Shown here in pieces: positions 35,525-48,664 of a DNA stretch of 64,000 bases (positions are counted from its first letter, which is position 1; every line of letters starts with the position of its first letter). A program made the position numbers and the translations under genes. The DNA is from Paratinospora sagittata. Its lineage: Eukaryota; Streptophyta; Magnoliopsida; Ranunculales; Menispermaceae. The notes beneath the pieces were generated by a model. The model saw only the letters and a list, made by a program, of their open reading frames with translations, had not been told where the DNA came from and searched no databases. The stretch covers positions 31,766,816 to 31,830,815 of the forward strand of contig CM069606.1 of the NCBI GenBank assembly GCA_035771175.1, written 5' to 3'.

Positions 35525-35529
35525 ATCTC

Positions 35530-36290
35530 CGCTTGTCAACATAGCTCTTCTGTCGACTTTGTGCTACACGCAGTCGCTCCTTTACTAGTTTGATCTTCTC
35601 ATAAGTCTCTTTAACTAGTTTTGGCCCCAATTGTGGTCAATCTGCCATGTTTAACCAGCATACCGGAGATCTGCAAGGGCGACCATAAAAAGCCTCGTAT
35701 GGTGCCATGCCAATACTGGATTGGTAGCTTTTGTTGTATACAAACTCAGCCAAATGTAAGTGTTTTGCCCATCCGTCATGAAAGTCCAATATGCAACTTC
35801 GTAACATGTCCTCCAAGATTTGGATTAAACGCTCCGACTGCCCGTCGGTCTGTGGGTGAAAAGTTGTGATCATGGTAATCTTGGAGCCCATCATACTCTG
35901 GAAACTTTGCCAAAATTTTTATGTGAATCGAGGGTCTCGATCAGAGACGATCATGAGTGGTATGCCGTGGAGGCGTACAATCTCTTTTTCATACAATTCG
36001 GCTAGCTTGGTGGGGTTATCCGTGAACTTTATTGGTAAAAAGTGTGCAGACTTTATAAGTTTGTCAATGATAACCCAAATTGCATCTTGTCTTTTATTAT
36101 TTCGAGGTAAGGCCGTACAAAATCCATTGCTATGTTCTCTCACTTCCATTCTCCAATAGGTAAAGGCTAGAAAAGTCTGAAAGGAAGTCTACGTTCTGCT
36201 TTAACTTGTTGGCAAACGAGACATCAAGCAACAAAGTCTGCAATAGCCTTCTTCATTCCAGAGAACCAGAATTGTCGCTTGACATCTTTC
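35530..36290 (-). pseudogene. Gypsy integrase core (G1)
   Basis: After a stop-ridden zinc-finger tail (CLVCQQVKAE), the core shows the three catalytic residues in IAMDFV, IVSDRDPRFT and FHPQTDGQSER. WVIIDKLIKSAHFLPIK and LAEFVYNKSYQSSIGMAPYEA are typical. Stops near 36150 and 35900 interrupt it. Confidence 0.93.
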
Positions 36291-37052
36291 TACATTTTGT
36301 CTCCCCCAGGATGCATAGCAAACCTCGAGCAATGCATTTCAGTGAGCACTTCTTTTCGAACTTTAGGATCGTTCGGTAGGCAGAGACGTTTTTTGTAGAA
36401 AACTACCCCGTCATCAGAGACCAGCCAGTCAAGAAGGTCCTGTCCACTGAGGATGAGTTCTCTTTTCTCCATTAACATGCGATCATTGGCTTAAGCAGCT
36501 GAAATTTTTCGAATAAGCTCAAAGTTTGCTGATAATTGGGAGAGTCGTGATCTTTCTCCTCCTCAATCAGTTGTAAGTTAAAATTCTCCATCTCCGTAGC
36601 CAACTTTCTCATTTCGAAGTTAAGAGTATAAGCAACAACATAAGATTTACTACTCAGGGCATCAGCTACAACGTTGGCTTTTCCCGGATGGTATTGGAGC
36701 TGAAAGTCATAATCTTTCAAAAATTTCAACCATTGTCTTTGGCGGAGAGGTTTAGGTCTTTCTGAGTGTAGATGTACTTGAGGCTTTTGTGATCCGAGAA
36801 GGCCTCAAACCGTTCACCCCATAGGTAGTGACGCCACAACTTCAGTGCGAATAGGACAGCTGCAAGTTCCAAGTCACGTGTTAGGTAATTACCCTCATGA
36901 ATCTGTAGTTGCCTAGAAGCATATGCAACAACTTGGCCTTCTTGCATTAGTACTGCACCTAAGCCTTGGAGAGAGGCGTCGATGTATACTAAAAATCCAA
37001 CTTCATTTCTTGGAGTGATTAGTACAGGTGCTGTCGTGAGGCGTTTTTTCAA
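36290..37052 (-). pseudogene. Gypsy RNase H and integrase zinc region (G1)
   Basis: RNase H runs from [20 protein letters not shown], through [20 protein letters not shown] and [17 protein letters not shown], to LQYHPGKANVVADALS, with the expected Asp/Glu/Asp positions. The integrase N-terminal zinc finger begins with MHCSRFAMHPGGDKM. Frame changes at 36726 and 36475. Confidence 0.93.
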
Positions 37053-37055
37053 TTC

Positions 37056-38300
37056 CTAAAATGACGATTCACGGGCTACATTCCAGATGAATCGTACGTC
37101 TTTCCGAGTGAGTTTGCTCATAGGTTCAGCAATCTTGGAGAAGTCCTTGATAAAGCGTCTGCAATAGCCAGCCAATCTGAGAAAACTCCAGATTTGAGTA
37201 ACTGTGATAGGTTGCTTCCAGTTTAATACCACTTCAACTTTTGAAGGATCCACTTCAATGCCATTGCCTAAAACCACATGACCTAGGAATTGAACTTTCT
37301 TCGCCCAAAATTTGCACTTACTCAACTTTACATATAACTGATGGTTTCTTAAAGTCTGGAGGACAATCCTCAGATGTATCTTATGGTCTTCCTCTGTTGG
37401 TGAATATACCAAGATGTCATCTACAAAAATCACCATGAATCGGTCTAAATATGGTCTGAAGATGAAATTCATCAAATTCATGAATGTTGCAGGTGCATTT
37501 GTTAGACCGAACGACATGACTAAGAACTCGTAATGACCATACCGAGTCCTAAAAGCCATTTTATTTATGCCCGACTCTCTGATCCGGAGTTGATGATAGC
37601 CAAATTGTAAATCAATCTTAGAGAAGTATTTGGCATCTCTAAGTTGGTCGAACAAGTCATCGATCATGGGCAATAGGTATCTATTCTTGATGGTTGCGTT
37701 ATTCAACTTGCGATAGTCGATGCAAAGCCGTAACGAACCATCTTTTTTGTGAACAAATAGAACTGGAGCGCCCCAGGGTGATGAACTTTTTTTGATGAAA
37801 CCAGTACTCTCTAATTCCTTCAGTTGTTTGTTCAACTCAACCAGCTCGACATTGGACATTTTGTATGGTAGAATTGAGATGGGTTCAGTCCCTAGTATGA
37901 GTTTGATCTCAAAATTGAATTCCCGAACTAGAGGTAGACCATGAAGGCCATTTAGAAAAACCATTGGAAATTTAGATATGACCGGGACATCATGTACTTC
38001 AAGAGGGTATAGTGATGATGATTCATTGTCATCACCAAGGGATAGGGCTCGGAGCTGTGCCTTGAGCAGTGCGACAATCGAGTTGTGTATCCATTTCCAG
38101 GTTCCCTGAATTTTGACAAACTCCCCAGTGGGCAAAGTTAACTGAACTTGCTTTTTCAAACAATCAATTATAACATTCAGTGGTGTTAACCAGCTCATGC
38201 CGAAGATGATGTCGAAGTCTTCTATGTCCATCACTAGGAGATCTGCATAAATTATTTGTTCTGATATTCGAAGTTCACATCTAGAACACTTCATTTTCAT
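37056..38300 (-). CDS. Gypsy reverse transcriptase ORF (414 codons, uninterrupted)
   Basis: The best-preserved pol segment. Residues 1-60 are the protease tail ([15 protein letters not shown]). RT proper covers about 140-330: [55 protein letters not shown], then [15 protein letters not shown] with both catalytic Asp. [19 protein letters not shown] and [17 protein letters not shown] follow as the thumb/connection. Neighbouring protease and RNase H lie in other frames, so no full polyprotein can be made. Confidence 0.95.
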   Translation of the reverse strand: MKMKCSRCELRISEQIIYADLLVMDIEDFDIIFGMSWLTPLNVIIDCLKKQVQLTLPTGEFVKIQGTWKWIHNSIVALLKAQLRALSLGDDNESSSLYPLEVHDVPVISKFPMVFLNGLHGLPLVREFNFEIKLILGTEPISILPYKMSNVELVELNKQLKELESTGFIKKSSSPWGAPVLFVHKKDGSLRLCIDYRKLNNATIKNRYLLPMIDDLFDQLRDAKYFSKIDLQFGYHQLRIRESGINKMAFRTRYGHYEFLVMSFGLTNAPATFMNLMNFIFRPYLDRFMVIFVDDILVYSPTEEDHKIHLRIVLQTLRNHQLYVKLSKCKFWAKKVQFLGHVVLGNGIEVDPSKVEVVLNWKQPITVTQIWSFLRLAGYCRRFIKDFSKIAEPMSKLTRKDVRFIWNVARESSF

Positions 38301-38324
38301 GTCAGTACCCGATCTTATTGGTGT

Positions 38325-38507
38325 TCAGACATAGATTATGAAGCTGGTGGGTTCAAGTTGCAACCCCAAATGTCTTACCAATGCAGAAGATATAAAGGAG
38401 TGCGTAGCACTCGAATCAAACAAGACATGCACCATTGTATTGAACAAAGAAAATGTACCTTCCACTACATTGTTGTATGGAAGGGGTTTTTGAGCGATGG
38501 TATACAC
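38325..38507 (-). pseudogene. Gypsy aspartic protease (G1), active-site Gly changed
   Basis: The active site reads VLFDSSATHSFIS where the family has D-S-G-A-T-H-S-F-I. VEGTFSLFNTMVH before it and ALVRHLGLQLE after it fit retropepsins of plant gypsy elements. A frame change near 38310 separates it from the rest. Confidence 0.9.
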
Positions 38508-38509
38508 TC

Positions 38510-39770
38510 TGCCCTGTTGCCTTTGCCTCTGATTCTACTAGTTCTGCCTAGGCTGGGTGTTAGCAGCAGGTGGGGCTTGTTGGGCTGAGAGTGCAGGAAC
38601 TGGCTGTTGCAATTGTGAAGGGTGGGGACAGAGGCTTTTTAAATGACCTTGTTGGTCGCAGTTGTAACAAGTCAGCCTCTGATGTTGAGGCTTTTGTTGC
38701 CAGTTCTGCTGACAATGTTGATTGTGGTGTTGCTAGTCACCACCTCTGCCATTGCCATTTCGGCGACCACCCCTGCCATTTCGGCCTCCTCTGTTATGAT
38801 TATGAAAACCCTGATGGCCAGGGTTAGAAGTCTCAGTCATAGATGTCGTGGCCTCATGTTTTTGCACGAGGGCTGAGAGGGTTGGGTTTGAATTCAAGTA
38901 GGGCTTCTTCTTGTTGCCCTGTTAAGCAAAATTTGCCACCCATTTTCCTCTATTCTTTCTCTGTTTTTGTTGTGTTTTCTCTTGCTCAAAGTTCATGGTC
39001 ATATTGACTAGCTCCCTGTAATTCTTGAGATCCAAGATTGACAGGGCCTGTCGGATGTCGTGACGAAGGCCATTACAGAATTTCTCAGCCTTATCTAGTT
39101 CCGTTGAGATGGTGGAGAGAGAGAAGACTGATAGTTCATTGAACCTGATAGCATACTCTAGGACTGTCATGTTGCCTTAGTAAAGCCTGCCAAACTCCTG
39201 GCATCTTTGCCTCTTCACTGCGTCAGGGAAGTGCTCATCAATGAACAATGACTCAAACTCTAGCCAAATCATGTCTGTTACGTTGATCCTTGGGTCTTCC
39301 ATCACGATTATCCACCAAGTGTTAGCTCTACCAACAGGTTGGTCTCCACCAACAAGTTGGTAGGAAGCTAGTAGAATTTTTCGACTCTCGTCGACTCTCA
39401 TAGCCTCAAGAGTCTTTTTTGACTCATCAAGCCATTTTTACACTTCATCCGCATCAATGGTGACAGCAAAGGTAAGGAGTTGTAGCCTTTTATACTTCGT
39501 GATCTGGTCGGTTTAGCTCTCCGACCCAGATCGAACAGATTCTTGTACGGTGACCACCTGGTTGGTCGCAGTCTCATAGACGACTGTTTGTATTGTCACT
39601 TTCATCGCCTCAATAAATTCGACGAAAAAGTGTTTCATGCCCAGAAGCATGACGAAGAGTGCAGGTTGAGGTGGCATTGCCTATCCAAAAGTAGTGGCAG
39701 TGTCGTGTGTGGCCTGTTCTATTCTCGGAGGCGGCGATTCCTAATTTTGTGTCTCAGAAGGTGCCTCCTT
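38510..39770 (-). pseudogene. Gypsy gag with CCHC zinc knuckle (G1)
   Basis: The Retrotrans_gag domain is spread over two frames: AMRVDESRKILLASYQLVGG, ANTWWIIVMEDPR, FDEHFPD-like and RQRCQEFGRLY, then TVLEYAIRFNELSVFS, KAEKFCNGLRHDIRQALS and LVNMTMNFEQEK. The knuckle CYNCDQQGHLKSLCP lies at about 38625-38670. The N-terminal part (MPPQPALFVML) starts near 39670, close to the LTR that interrupts the element at 39771. Confidence 0.88.
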
Positions 39771-42619
39771 TGTGGCAACCTCGCACCCCGGACCACCATC
39801 CCCCCGGGACAGTGTGCGAAATACCGGGGCGAGACGCCCGGCGTAGGCATCTCCAACCACCCTCAACCTGTGTGAGGTGGTTGAGACCTACGAGCCTTAT
39901 ACAAAACTAAAACATAACTTGTGCAATTCTACCATCTAAGATAATAATCAAGATGAAACCACAAATAATCCATACATAAAACCATAACCCATCAGTCCAT
40001 CAAGATGGACATACATATATAGGTCCAAAAACCATGGGTACCAAAAAAATCATCCGTCATATTGGCCACATAATCTAACTAACAAAAACCCAACTCACCA
40101 AATACTACCAATGTGATAAGTGATATAATTACATAGTCCAAAATAAGAATACATCATAATTAAAACAAAATTCACCAAAAGCGCCTCCCAACTCACGTTG
40201 AGGCCTTAAACTCTACGCCAGCAAGGTCCTTAAGATATGACTACTCCCTTGCCCCTATCCTGAACAGAAGGACCTGTAAAAGGGAAATGAGGATGAGCCA
40301 ATGGTGCCCAATGAATAGAATTCAAATATGCCATCAATACTCATCAATATAATCCATGTATGCATGCCAATATGCAGAATGATTGAAACTCGTAACATAT
40401 ATATATCAAGCATTTATTATAAAGTTTGATGCAAGTAAAAGCCTTTCATTTTGGATTCACATTCCACATGCATTGGGGTTACTAGTGCATGTTTATTTCA
40501 CTGTGCCATTCTCATCCCCAATCATATTCATTTGGGGTTACTAGTGCACGTTTGTTTCACCGTGCCGTTCTCATCCCCAAATACTTCCTTTCTAAACCCT
40601 CCTATGGCAAAGTCAAGTCTTCCTTCTCGTATACTAGACTTGTTGTGCCCCTTGCGCAAGGGCATACAAAGGCGTAGCTTTTGTCAATCACTAAGTCATT
40701 TAGGTCCTTGTAGGACAGACTTAACTCTCTTCAGAGGCAAGATCTACTAGGCTATAGGGTTTTACGCACATCCATCATTGAAACACTTAGAACACATTCA
40801 TGCTTTCAAAACATATAAGATATAATTGATATGATGACATAAAATATTTAAACATAAATGAAGTCTACTCACAACCAAGCCAACGAGAGCGCTCTAACCA
40901 CACACAGTTACCAAACTGAAACAACCAAAATCAAGATCCTAAAATAATCATCAATATCTAAAACATACATCAATTTCTATGTTCAGCCACATAGAAAATA
41001 TATATCATTAATCAACCCACATATAGACAATAGGTCTATATTTCCTCTAATGTCAACATACAACACAAAAACACATGCCATAGGCCTCAAATGCCTAATT
41101 CCCACTCATAAATCACTCAATTCATTAAAAATACCGATTTTCCATTCTTAGCCATAAACATGCCCAAATTGGGAAATTTGATCACAAGTAGGCCTAACTC
41201 ATGACATGGTCACCACCACCTAATCAGTAGCATAATCAACCCTAATCATGCTTAATTAGACATTTAATGCATCAATTCCATATTTCTAGGTCAAGAGCAT
41301 TAAAAGCCCTAAAATATGGGAATTTCTATACTTAAGCCATATTGGTCATTTACACAAGATCACTATGTTCAGCCATGATAATCGCTGATTTAGCAACAAG
41401 GATTTATCAACAATGCCCATTTAGTCAACATAGTTGCCATGCAAGCTATTTGAAAAGGTCTAAGTTCATATTCTATATTTAGGTTTAACACAAACAACCC
41501 CACCAATTTTTCATTTAATGTTCTGTTCGCATGTATCAAGCTCCCAACAAAAGTATTTAATCACAAAATCAACCGTACAGATTGAAGTACATTAATAGAC
41601 GAACCTTCCGCCCAAAAGTGAGCTAAATCCAACGCCTGATCAAAGAGATATGCCTCTTTGATTAAGACAACTCTAATTGAACGATTTCTCCTCTCCTACT
41701 GCAAATACTTGAACTCATACAATTATATCTCCAAAAATACTCAACCAGTCAACATCTTAACCGTTCATAATGCAACATGTTTAGTTGTGAACCATATGCT
41801 AAAGAATCATATCCATCCAATGGTAGATTTTGGAGATCCAACAGTTTGAGCTAAACTGCACGAGAAATCCAGACTTTCCGACCAACTTTGTTTGGGAGGT
41901 TTTATCTCTCAGAAGAAAACTCTAATAAAGATCTCCACAAACCAGAATGAATAACCATACGATAAAAACTGGCTGACAAAGTTTGAGCTCAATCCGACCA
42001 TATATCACTAAGATCCAGCTCTTTGATGAAAACATTGTTGAGACTTCCCTCCAAGCAACTTCCTTGGAGAAGAGAAGTGGGGAATGGGACACTTATCCAC
42101 TCTCATGCACCAACTTGACATGTATTGGAGAAAAGAAATGGGGCATGGGACATTTGTCCACTCTCATGCACCAACTTGACATGTGTTAGTCTCATGCACC
42201 AACTTGACATGTGTTGGAGAAGAGGAATGGGTCATGGGACACTTGTCCATTCTCATGAACCAACTTGACATGTGTTGGTCTCATACTACCCATTCCAACC
42301 ACATGTACTTTAACAAATTTCATGCTTCCATGTATTTTAATGTCCAATCCATTTAATTTACCAAATTTTCATTCTCATTAATCCTTTTATTCAATCAATC
42401 ATAACCCATATCAATTCATGGTTTAATAGGCTCATGCATAAATAATAACACATGCATTACATTTTTATTTAACATGGCGCATATATAATTTATAATGCAC
42501 ACATTTATATACATTATCTAGCATCAAATATACGAACATACACATCAAGCAAACACACAAAGTTCGGGCAAAATGCAAATGGGTTATGGGCTAAATGAAG
42601 AGACTTTGGGGGCGTTACA
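39771..42619 (-). repeat. 3' LTR of gypsy element G2 (2849 bp)
   Basis: Plus-strand ends TGTGGCAACC...GGGGGCGTTACA. The minus strand before it carries the purine-rich AAGGTGGGTGTGA (42620-42632), as expected upstream of a 3' LTR. Same family as the solo LTR at 32607-35524. The left target-site candidate TCCTT (39766-39770) has no partner found. Confidence 0.88.
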
Positions 42620-42632
42620 TCACACCCACCTT

Positions 42633-43190
42633 AAAAGGAACTTCGTCCTCGAAGTTTCAAGGTTAAGAAATTACCTAAGCCCACGAACTCGGCAAAGTGC
42701 TCCATCATGTAGTCTTCACGCTCCCAAGTCACCTGCTCCTCGTCATGGAATTGCCATCTCCCTTAACCATAGGAATTTCTCGGTTACGTAACCTTTGTAC
42801 CTTCCGGTCAAGAATCTGGACTGGTTCTTCATCATAAGTCTCATCCTGCCTCGGCTCGATGTGTCTCCAATCCAAGACGTGATCAAAATCACTCTTGTAC
42901 ACTCTCAGCATTGACACATGGAAGACATTATGCATGGTTGCCAGCTGAGGTGGCAAGGCTAATCAGTAAGCGACGGGGCAAATTCATTCTAAAACCTCGA
43001 ACAACCCAATAAATCTCGGAGCAAGCTTGCCTTTTATCCCAAATCTAGTCTGACCCTTTTGAGGAGAGACCTTTAACAAAACCTGGTTACCCACCTCAAA
43101 CTCTACGGCCTCCCGTTTAGCTTCAGCGTAACTCTTTTCTCTGTTTTGAGCTACCTTCATATTATGCTTGATATCTATATGTTTTGAGTT
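42633..43190 (-). pseudogene. Integrase C-terminus/chromodomain-like tail (G2)
   Basis: KSYAEAKREAVEFEVGNQVL, FGIKGKLAPRFIGLFEVLE, then HNVFHVSMLRVYKSDFDHVL and EEPVQILDRKVQRLRN. This is the end of a chromovirus pol directly upstream (minus sense) of the 3' LTR. It breaks off near 43190, where an inverted LTR piece begins. Confidence 0.9.
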
Positions 43191-43773
43191 TTCAATCATT
43201 CTGCATATTGGCATGCATACATGGATTATATTGATGAGTATTGATGACATATATGAATTCTACTCACTGGGTACCGTTGGCTCATCCTCATTTCCCTTTT
43301 ACAAGTCCTTTTGTTCAGGATAAGGGCAAGGGAGTAGTCATCTCTTAAGGACCTTGTCGGCGTAAACTTTAAGGCCTCAACGTGAGTTGGGAGGCACTTT
43401 TGGTGAACTTTGTTTTAATTATGATGTATTCTTATTTTGGACTATGTAATTATATCACTTATCACATTGGTAGTATTTGGTGAGTTGGGTTCTTGTTAGT
43501 TAGACTACGTGGCCAATATGACGGATGATTTTTTTGGTACCCATGGTTTTTGGACCTATATATGTATGTCCATCTTGATAGACTGATGGGTTATGGTTTT
43601 ATGTATAGATTATTTGTGGTTTCATCTTGATGATTATCTTAGATGGTAAAATTACACAAGTTATGTTTTAGTTTTGTATAAGGCTCGTAGGGTCTCAACC
43701 TCCTCACATGGGTTGAGGGTGGTTGGAGATGCCTACGCCGGGCATCCCGCTCTTAGTATTCAGCACGTCGTCC
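43190..43773 (+). repeat. Inverted LTR piece of the G2 family, first part
   Basis: Reverse complement of about 39800-40390 of the G2 LTR (plus-strand GGTTGGAGATGCCTACGCCG near its end). It therefore reads as a plus-strand LTR end. It is interrupted at 43773 by element G3 and resumes at 50542. Confidence 0.88.
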
Positions 43774-44276
43774 TATCACACCCCAGTACACAGCACACCA
43801 CAGTGTCTAATACCCCCGGGATGTGATGGGTACCTCATACCGAGCGTACCCCAGCCATTATATACCACATAATATTGTCACATCCCAGTACACAGCACAC
43901 CGCAGCATCTAGTACCCCCGGGATCATTTGTCCACACTATTTACTATTCATGAATAGTGCAGGGCCTCCCCCAGATTCGAACTCACAACCTCATGAACAG
44001 TAAACTTAATTTGTCTTTTATTCGAGTACTGTTTATTATTTTATTTTATTTTATATCTTTTTATTCGTTCTTTTTCTTCATACACTCAATCTACCTGAGG
44101 AATACACGTGTGATAAATCAATTTCTATGTCAAATCACGTTCCGAACTCACTTTTGACATTTTCAAGTTCATTTGTCACATGTACACATGACTTTAAATG
44201 TACTTATACGTGTATCATAGATCTCGATATACGCGTACTTCAACGTATATATTTAATTAAAATTACGGGGTGTTAC

Positions 44277-47200
44277 GATCTCCCCAACTTAAGGAATTTC
44301 GTCCTTGAAATTTAGAATCAAGGATTATTCCTCAAGTGATACTCAATCCCAGAAAACTGCTCCCGCATTTTATATTTTCGCTCCTATGTTTGCTCTTCTT
44401 GATACGTGGTATCCTCCCCAACTTAGAGTTGAGTTATATCCATAACATATATGGAATCTGAATGATCTTTCCTCAACATCAATATATAGAAAATATTATG
44501 GACACCTATCAACTGTGACAGTAGAGCAAATCGGTAAGCCAATGAACCTATCCGATCAAGGATCTCTAATGGTCCAACAAATCGCGGTGCGAGCTTTCCT
44601 TTCATCCCAAATCTCATTTTGGCCTTTCTGTGGTAAGACCCTTAGCAAAACTGAGTCAGCCACACTAAATTTCAAGGCCTATATACCAACCTTGTGTATT
44701 TAATACTATCCTCTGGCACCAATAACAATAACTCCACACTTTCAAATCAACAAGTTGGAGATCTATAAGGCTTATTATCAAACCTTTAGAGTGCCATCAT
44801 TATGCTATTATAATAGTTGTTTATACACATAAGTTTACACACATAAAATATTCTTTCCAACTTCCACCAAAATTCAAGTATACCAGACCTGAGCATGCTC
44901 GCAAGCATCAAAGTCACTCTCTCAGTCTGTCAGCCAATCTGAGAATAAATATCACACTGAGAAGGAGATGAGTACCAAATCGAGTCTGCATCATTTATCA
45001 GATCTCGACACAATCTTCGGATCTTAATCCGACATGACAAATATCTGAGTACTCCCATAAAATCTCTATATCTCACACATATACAATATGCTCAGTCTAT
45101 CAATAGAATTCTGGTGTTTATTGGAAGAATACATAGACTTATCAGTCCATTAATGGTTAATCAAATGGTATCATTTCTACCCATAACCCATAAGATACCA
45201 TTTGAATCCCATCTTGAATTAATACAATCCATATTATCAATTCCATAATTTTTCATACGGATATCATACTCGTCTCATCATAAATCTTACTCTCTGAATA
45301 TGAGTCTCAATCAGCTGAACATGCATTCGAGCACAAATATCAACACATGGAGTAATAGAGAGTACACTCATAACTGTAACTCTCACTCACAACATTCTTC
45401 ATTTATGGCTAACTGATAGATACTACTCCAGTTTCAGCCTATTTTCTGCTCAATGTCTCAGCAACATATTGGCCTTTCCCAGGATAATAATTCGATATAA
45501 CATCAAATCCTTCGGGAATTCTTGCCACATTTATTACCTCATATTCAGTTCAAATAATTACTTCAGACTCTTAAAATCTGAAGATAATGTGACATTTTTA
45601 TCATAGAGGCAATGCTCTCATTATTTCAAAATAACTACCAACAAATTTCTATTCACTCGTAGGATAGTTGTTCTCTTGCACTACCAAATATCTGGAGACA
45701 CAAGTAATTAACCTATCCTTTTGTATTAATGCAAAATCCAGATCTGAACGTGGTATTCATCAATCACAATTACTTCCAGGTTCTGGAAATAGTAATAAGA
45801 TTTAATACTGTGAGAGCGTTCCCATGCACAACGGTCCACACATTATATAACATTCGTCTGGTTTAGTTTCGTGAGTAGAACAGATAGCTTCAAGAATCTT
45901 TCCACGCACTTTCTATAACATACAACTAATACCAGAGAACTTCTGATTGTCATCATTTAAATCAGTTTTAATAGTACTATGATCACTTTGACTTGCCCAA
46001 CATCTTTAAAGATACTATTTAAACTAGTCACGTGATCCAAAAAGTCTCATCTTAATTATATTCAAAACTCACATTTACCGAGCTTGGCACTCAATTCGGT
46101 GCTCTCTCAGTGACTACAAGATAATTCCGAGGTGCTATTCATGCTCCTCTCATTTCTTGGGACAATTGCATATCTCATCATCAAAGACTATGTAATAATC
46201 AAGATATGGTTCATATACCCACTATATCAATCCTATAAACGTTATTGACACATTAATCAAGGTTACCAACATTTCATAATATCCATATCTTGTCTTAAAA
46301 TAGTTTGTATTACATCCTTTTATCATATTCTTAACTGATGGTGCCTAGATCTCAAAATGATCTTAAAGAAAATTTGGCTCCATTTAGTTAATCGAATTCG
46401 ACCATCTATCCATGGTAAAGGATATTCATTCTTTATTGTTACCCTGCTCAGTTAACAGTAATTCATACTTAAACATATGTCACTATACCTTCTTTCCATA
46501 TTAGCACAACTGCTCTCCAAGGTGACATATCAAGGATAATAAATCTTTTGCTCATTAACACATTTACCAACACCTTAAATTCTCACAATTCCTCAGGTAC
46601 ATTTTATATTAAGGAATGGAGATACATATTATACTGGCAGCAGTTTTATATGCTATCAATCTCCTGTCCAGGTAGTAATTTTAATAATTCATCAGATAAT
46701 ACTCCAATATACCAGTTCACCATAGGAATTTTAATCAACTGCATGCCTTATTACGTTACTCTAAATGGCTTTGTACTAGTCATATTCTCCATGTCCTCGT
46801 CAATAGATAAATGATTTTGAGGGTCTAATTTTCTCCATATTCAAAATGAGAATTTTTCACTTATTCCGCATATTACTTCTTTTCGGAGAGACGGTCCACC
46901 TGGCATTAAAGGTGACCAGCCAATCATACCCACAAAGCATCCAATCCAAACATTTCATATTCTAAAGTCCATAAGTACTTGATGACCCTCATATTTATTA
47001 CACATAATATTTGCTAAACATATCATGGTAGATTCTTCCTCCTGTAGGCATACTCACAATCAATGATGCATTCTTATAGCAGAAGATAATACAATCTGCC
47101 TACCATATCACCAGAGATAAAGGACCAGGTAGATCCAATAATACATCAGAATATACACAATAACAAAATGTTGATCATACCTGTTATCAACGTCTTACTA

Positions 47201-48648
47201 ATCTTTGGATCTGGTCTTGTATTTACTTTAATTTATTCTCTAAAATCTGGTGGAGTCACATTGATAAAAATATTGGGGCATTCCATATCGACTAACTGGA
47301 GATTAACACATCCCGTGTCTCTTTTTCTTTTTTTCTTTTTTTTAGATTGATAATAGACAATTTCAGGTCGAGATACAATTTACTCAGTCTGTGACTCCTG
47401 CTAAGGCAATGGAAACCACTTCTGATTTTCATAATTCGTTAACATCACTTCCCTTTTTCCCATTTTTATTGGGTCAGGTACTAACACAATTAGAGTCACT
47501 AATACTGCCAAAATCTCAACCTTACTCAATGTTTCGCTTATCTTGAATTTCATATTCTTGCCCCAACATTTTCTTACATTACTTATTTCTCTTTTTACCT
47601 AACACTGGTGTTGATGACTCGGCTTCTAACGGCAGTGCAAGCTATCTCACTATTGCTGGGGTTAACAAGTTCACTGCAGCTTTGGCTGACCCAAAATTTA
47701 TAGTCTGCCTCACAACCTGCGTATATATTTATAACCCAACAATTAGCAAACCTGTCGTATAGGATCCCAAAATTTATTCTAGATCTTTATCATTCTCAGA
47801 GTATCCATAGTGATCATTCCAAAAATAAACTATATCAGTCTATTTAATTCATGTTTGTATTTATGGTTCGGCATGTCACTACATTTTAACAAGATAAACT
47901 TTTTCATGCCTTAAATCATGATGGTAGAAGCCCTCATAAATAGCCTATTTAAGTACTCTCACGCCTTAATCATCTCAGGAGTCCTTAACCCAATGTATTA
48001 TCATCTTTTATCATCAGTTAGCTTAATCTTAGCTAACTTGCTTTATCATTTGCAGAGACTTAATCATTCTCTAAGATGGTCTCCACTCAGAGTAGCAAAT
48101 TCTTTACTATGTCTACTATCAGACTGCCAGTTAAGATAGGAGAGTCTCTTCTCCTGAAAGTTTTCATAACTTTCACATATCTTTTCATTTCATCTGGCTT
48201 ATCATTGAGACCTTTTATTTAGTTGTTGCTACTTCAGTCTTAACTATATATGTTTTTACAGAAGTATTCACACCATTAGCACCCACATATGGAGCTATCA
48301 ATGGTTCAAGTCTCTGTTATTCTCACATTACAATTTTGCCACAAGCTCATAAGCTGTGCATTTCGTTGTTGTTGGGTAGTTAGTAGCCATATATAAGTTA
48401 TATAATTTATTATCACTCGATTACATCCAGTTCTTTTTCTTTCAGCCTTCTGATCCTTTCGTGATCAGCAATTTCCAATGTTAATCTTGACTATTCTTTT
48501 CCAAATCTGGAATTCACCGACATAGGTGATTCTCAGTCAAGATAACATATTGGATTTGGCTCAACATAATAGAACTACCCATATGTATACCCATACAATC
48601 AATCATAATATCATAAAACTTTTATCTTTTTAAGGATTTTAAACCTAA
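44277..48648 (-). pseudogene. Highly decayed gypsy gag-pol (G3)
   Basis: No frame longer than about 90 codons, but minus-strand traces survive: integrase tail FGMKGKLAPRFVGPLEILD (44423-44617), a RFGTHLLLSV / LADRLRE trace of the FHPQTDGQSER region near 44900-45000, and an RT trace VTIKNEYPLPWIDG...HHQLRI near 46310-46440. The domain order fits gypsy. The gag end (47000-48600) is unreadable. Confidence 0.7.
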
Positions 48649-48664
48649 GCTCTAATACCAATAT

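Larger units (their letters stand above)
30416..39770 (-). mobile_element. Ty3/gypsy chromovirus-like element G1 (5' end lost)
   Basis: Minus strand order: gag (to about 39700), CCHC knuckle, protease, RT, RNase H, integrase, chromodomain-like tail, 3' LTR (about 32150 to 30416). PR-RT-RH-IN is gypsy order. A solo LTR of another family sits in pol at 32607-35524. The 5' side is cut at 39770 by another gypsy LTR, so its leader and 5' LTR are displaced or absent. Confidence 0.92.
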
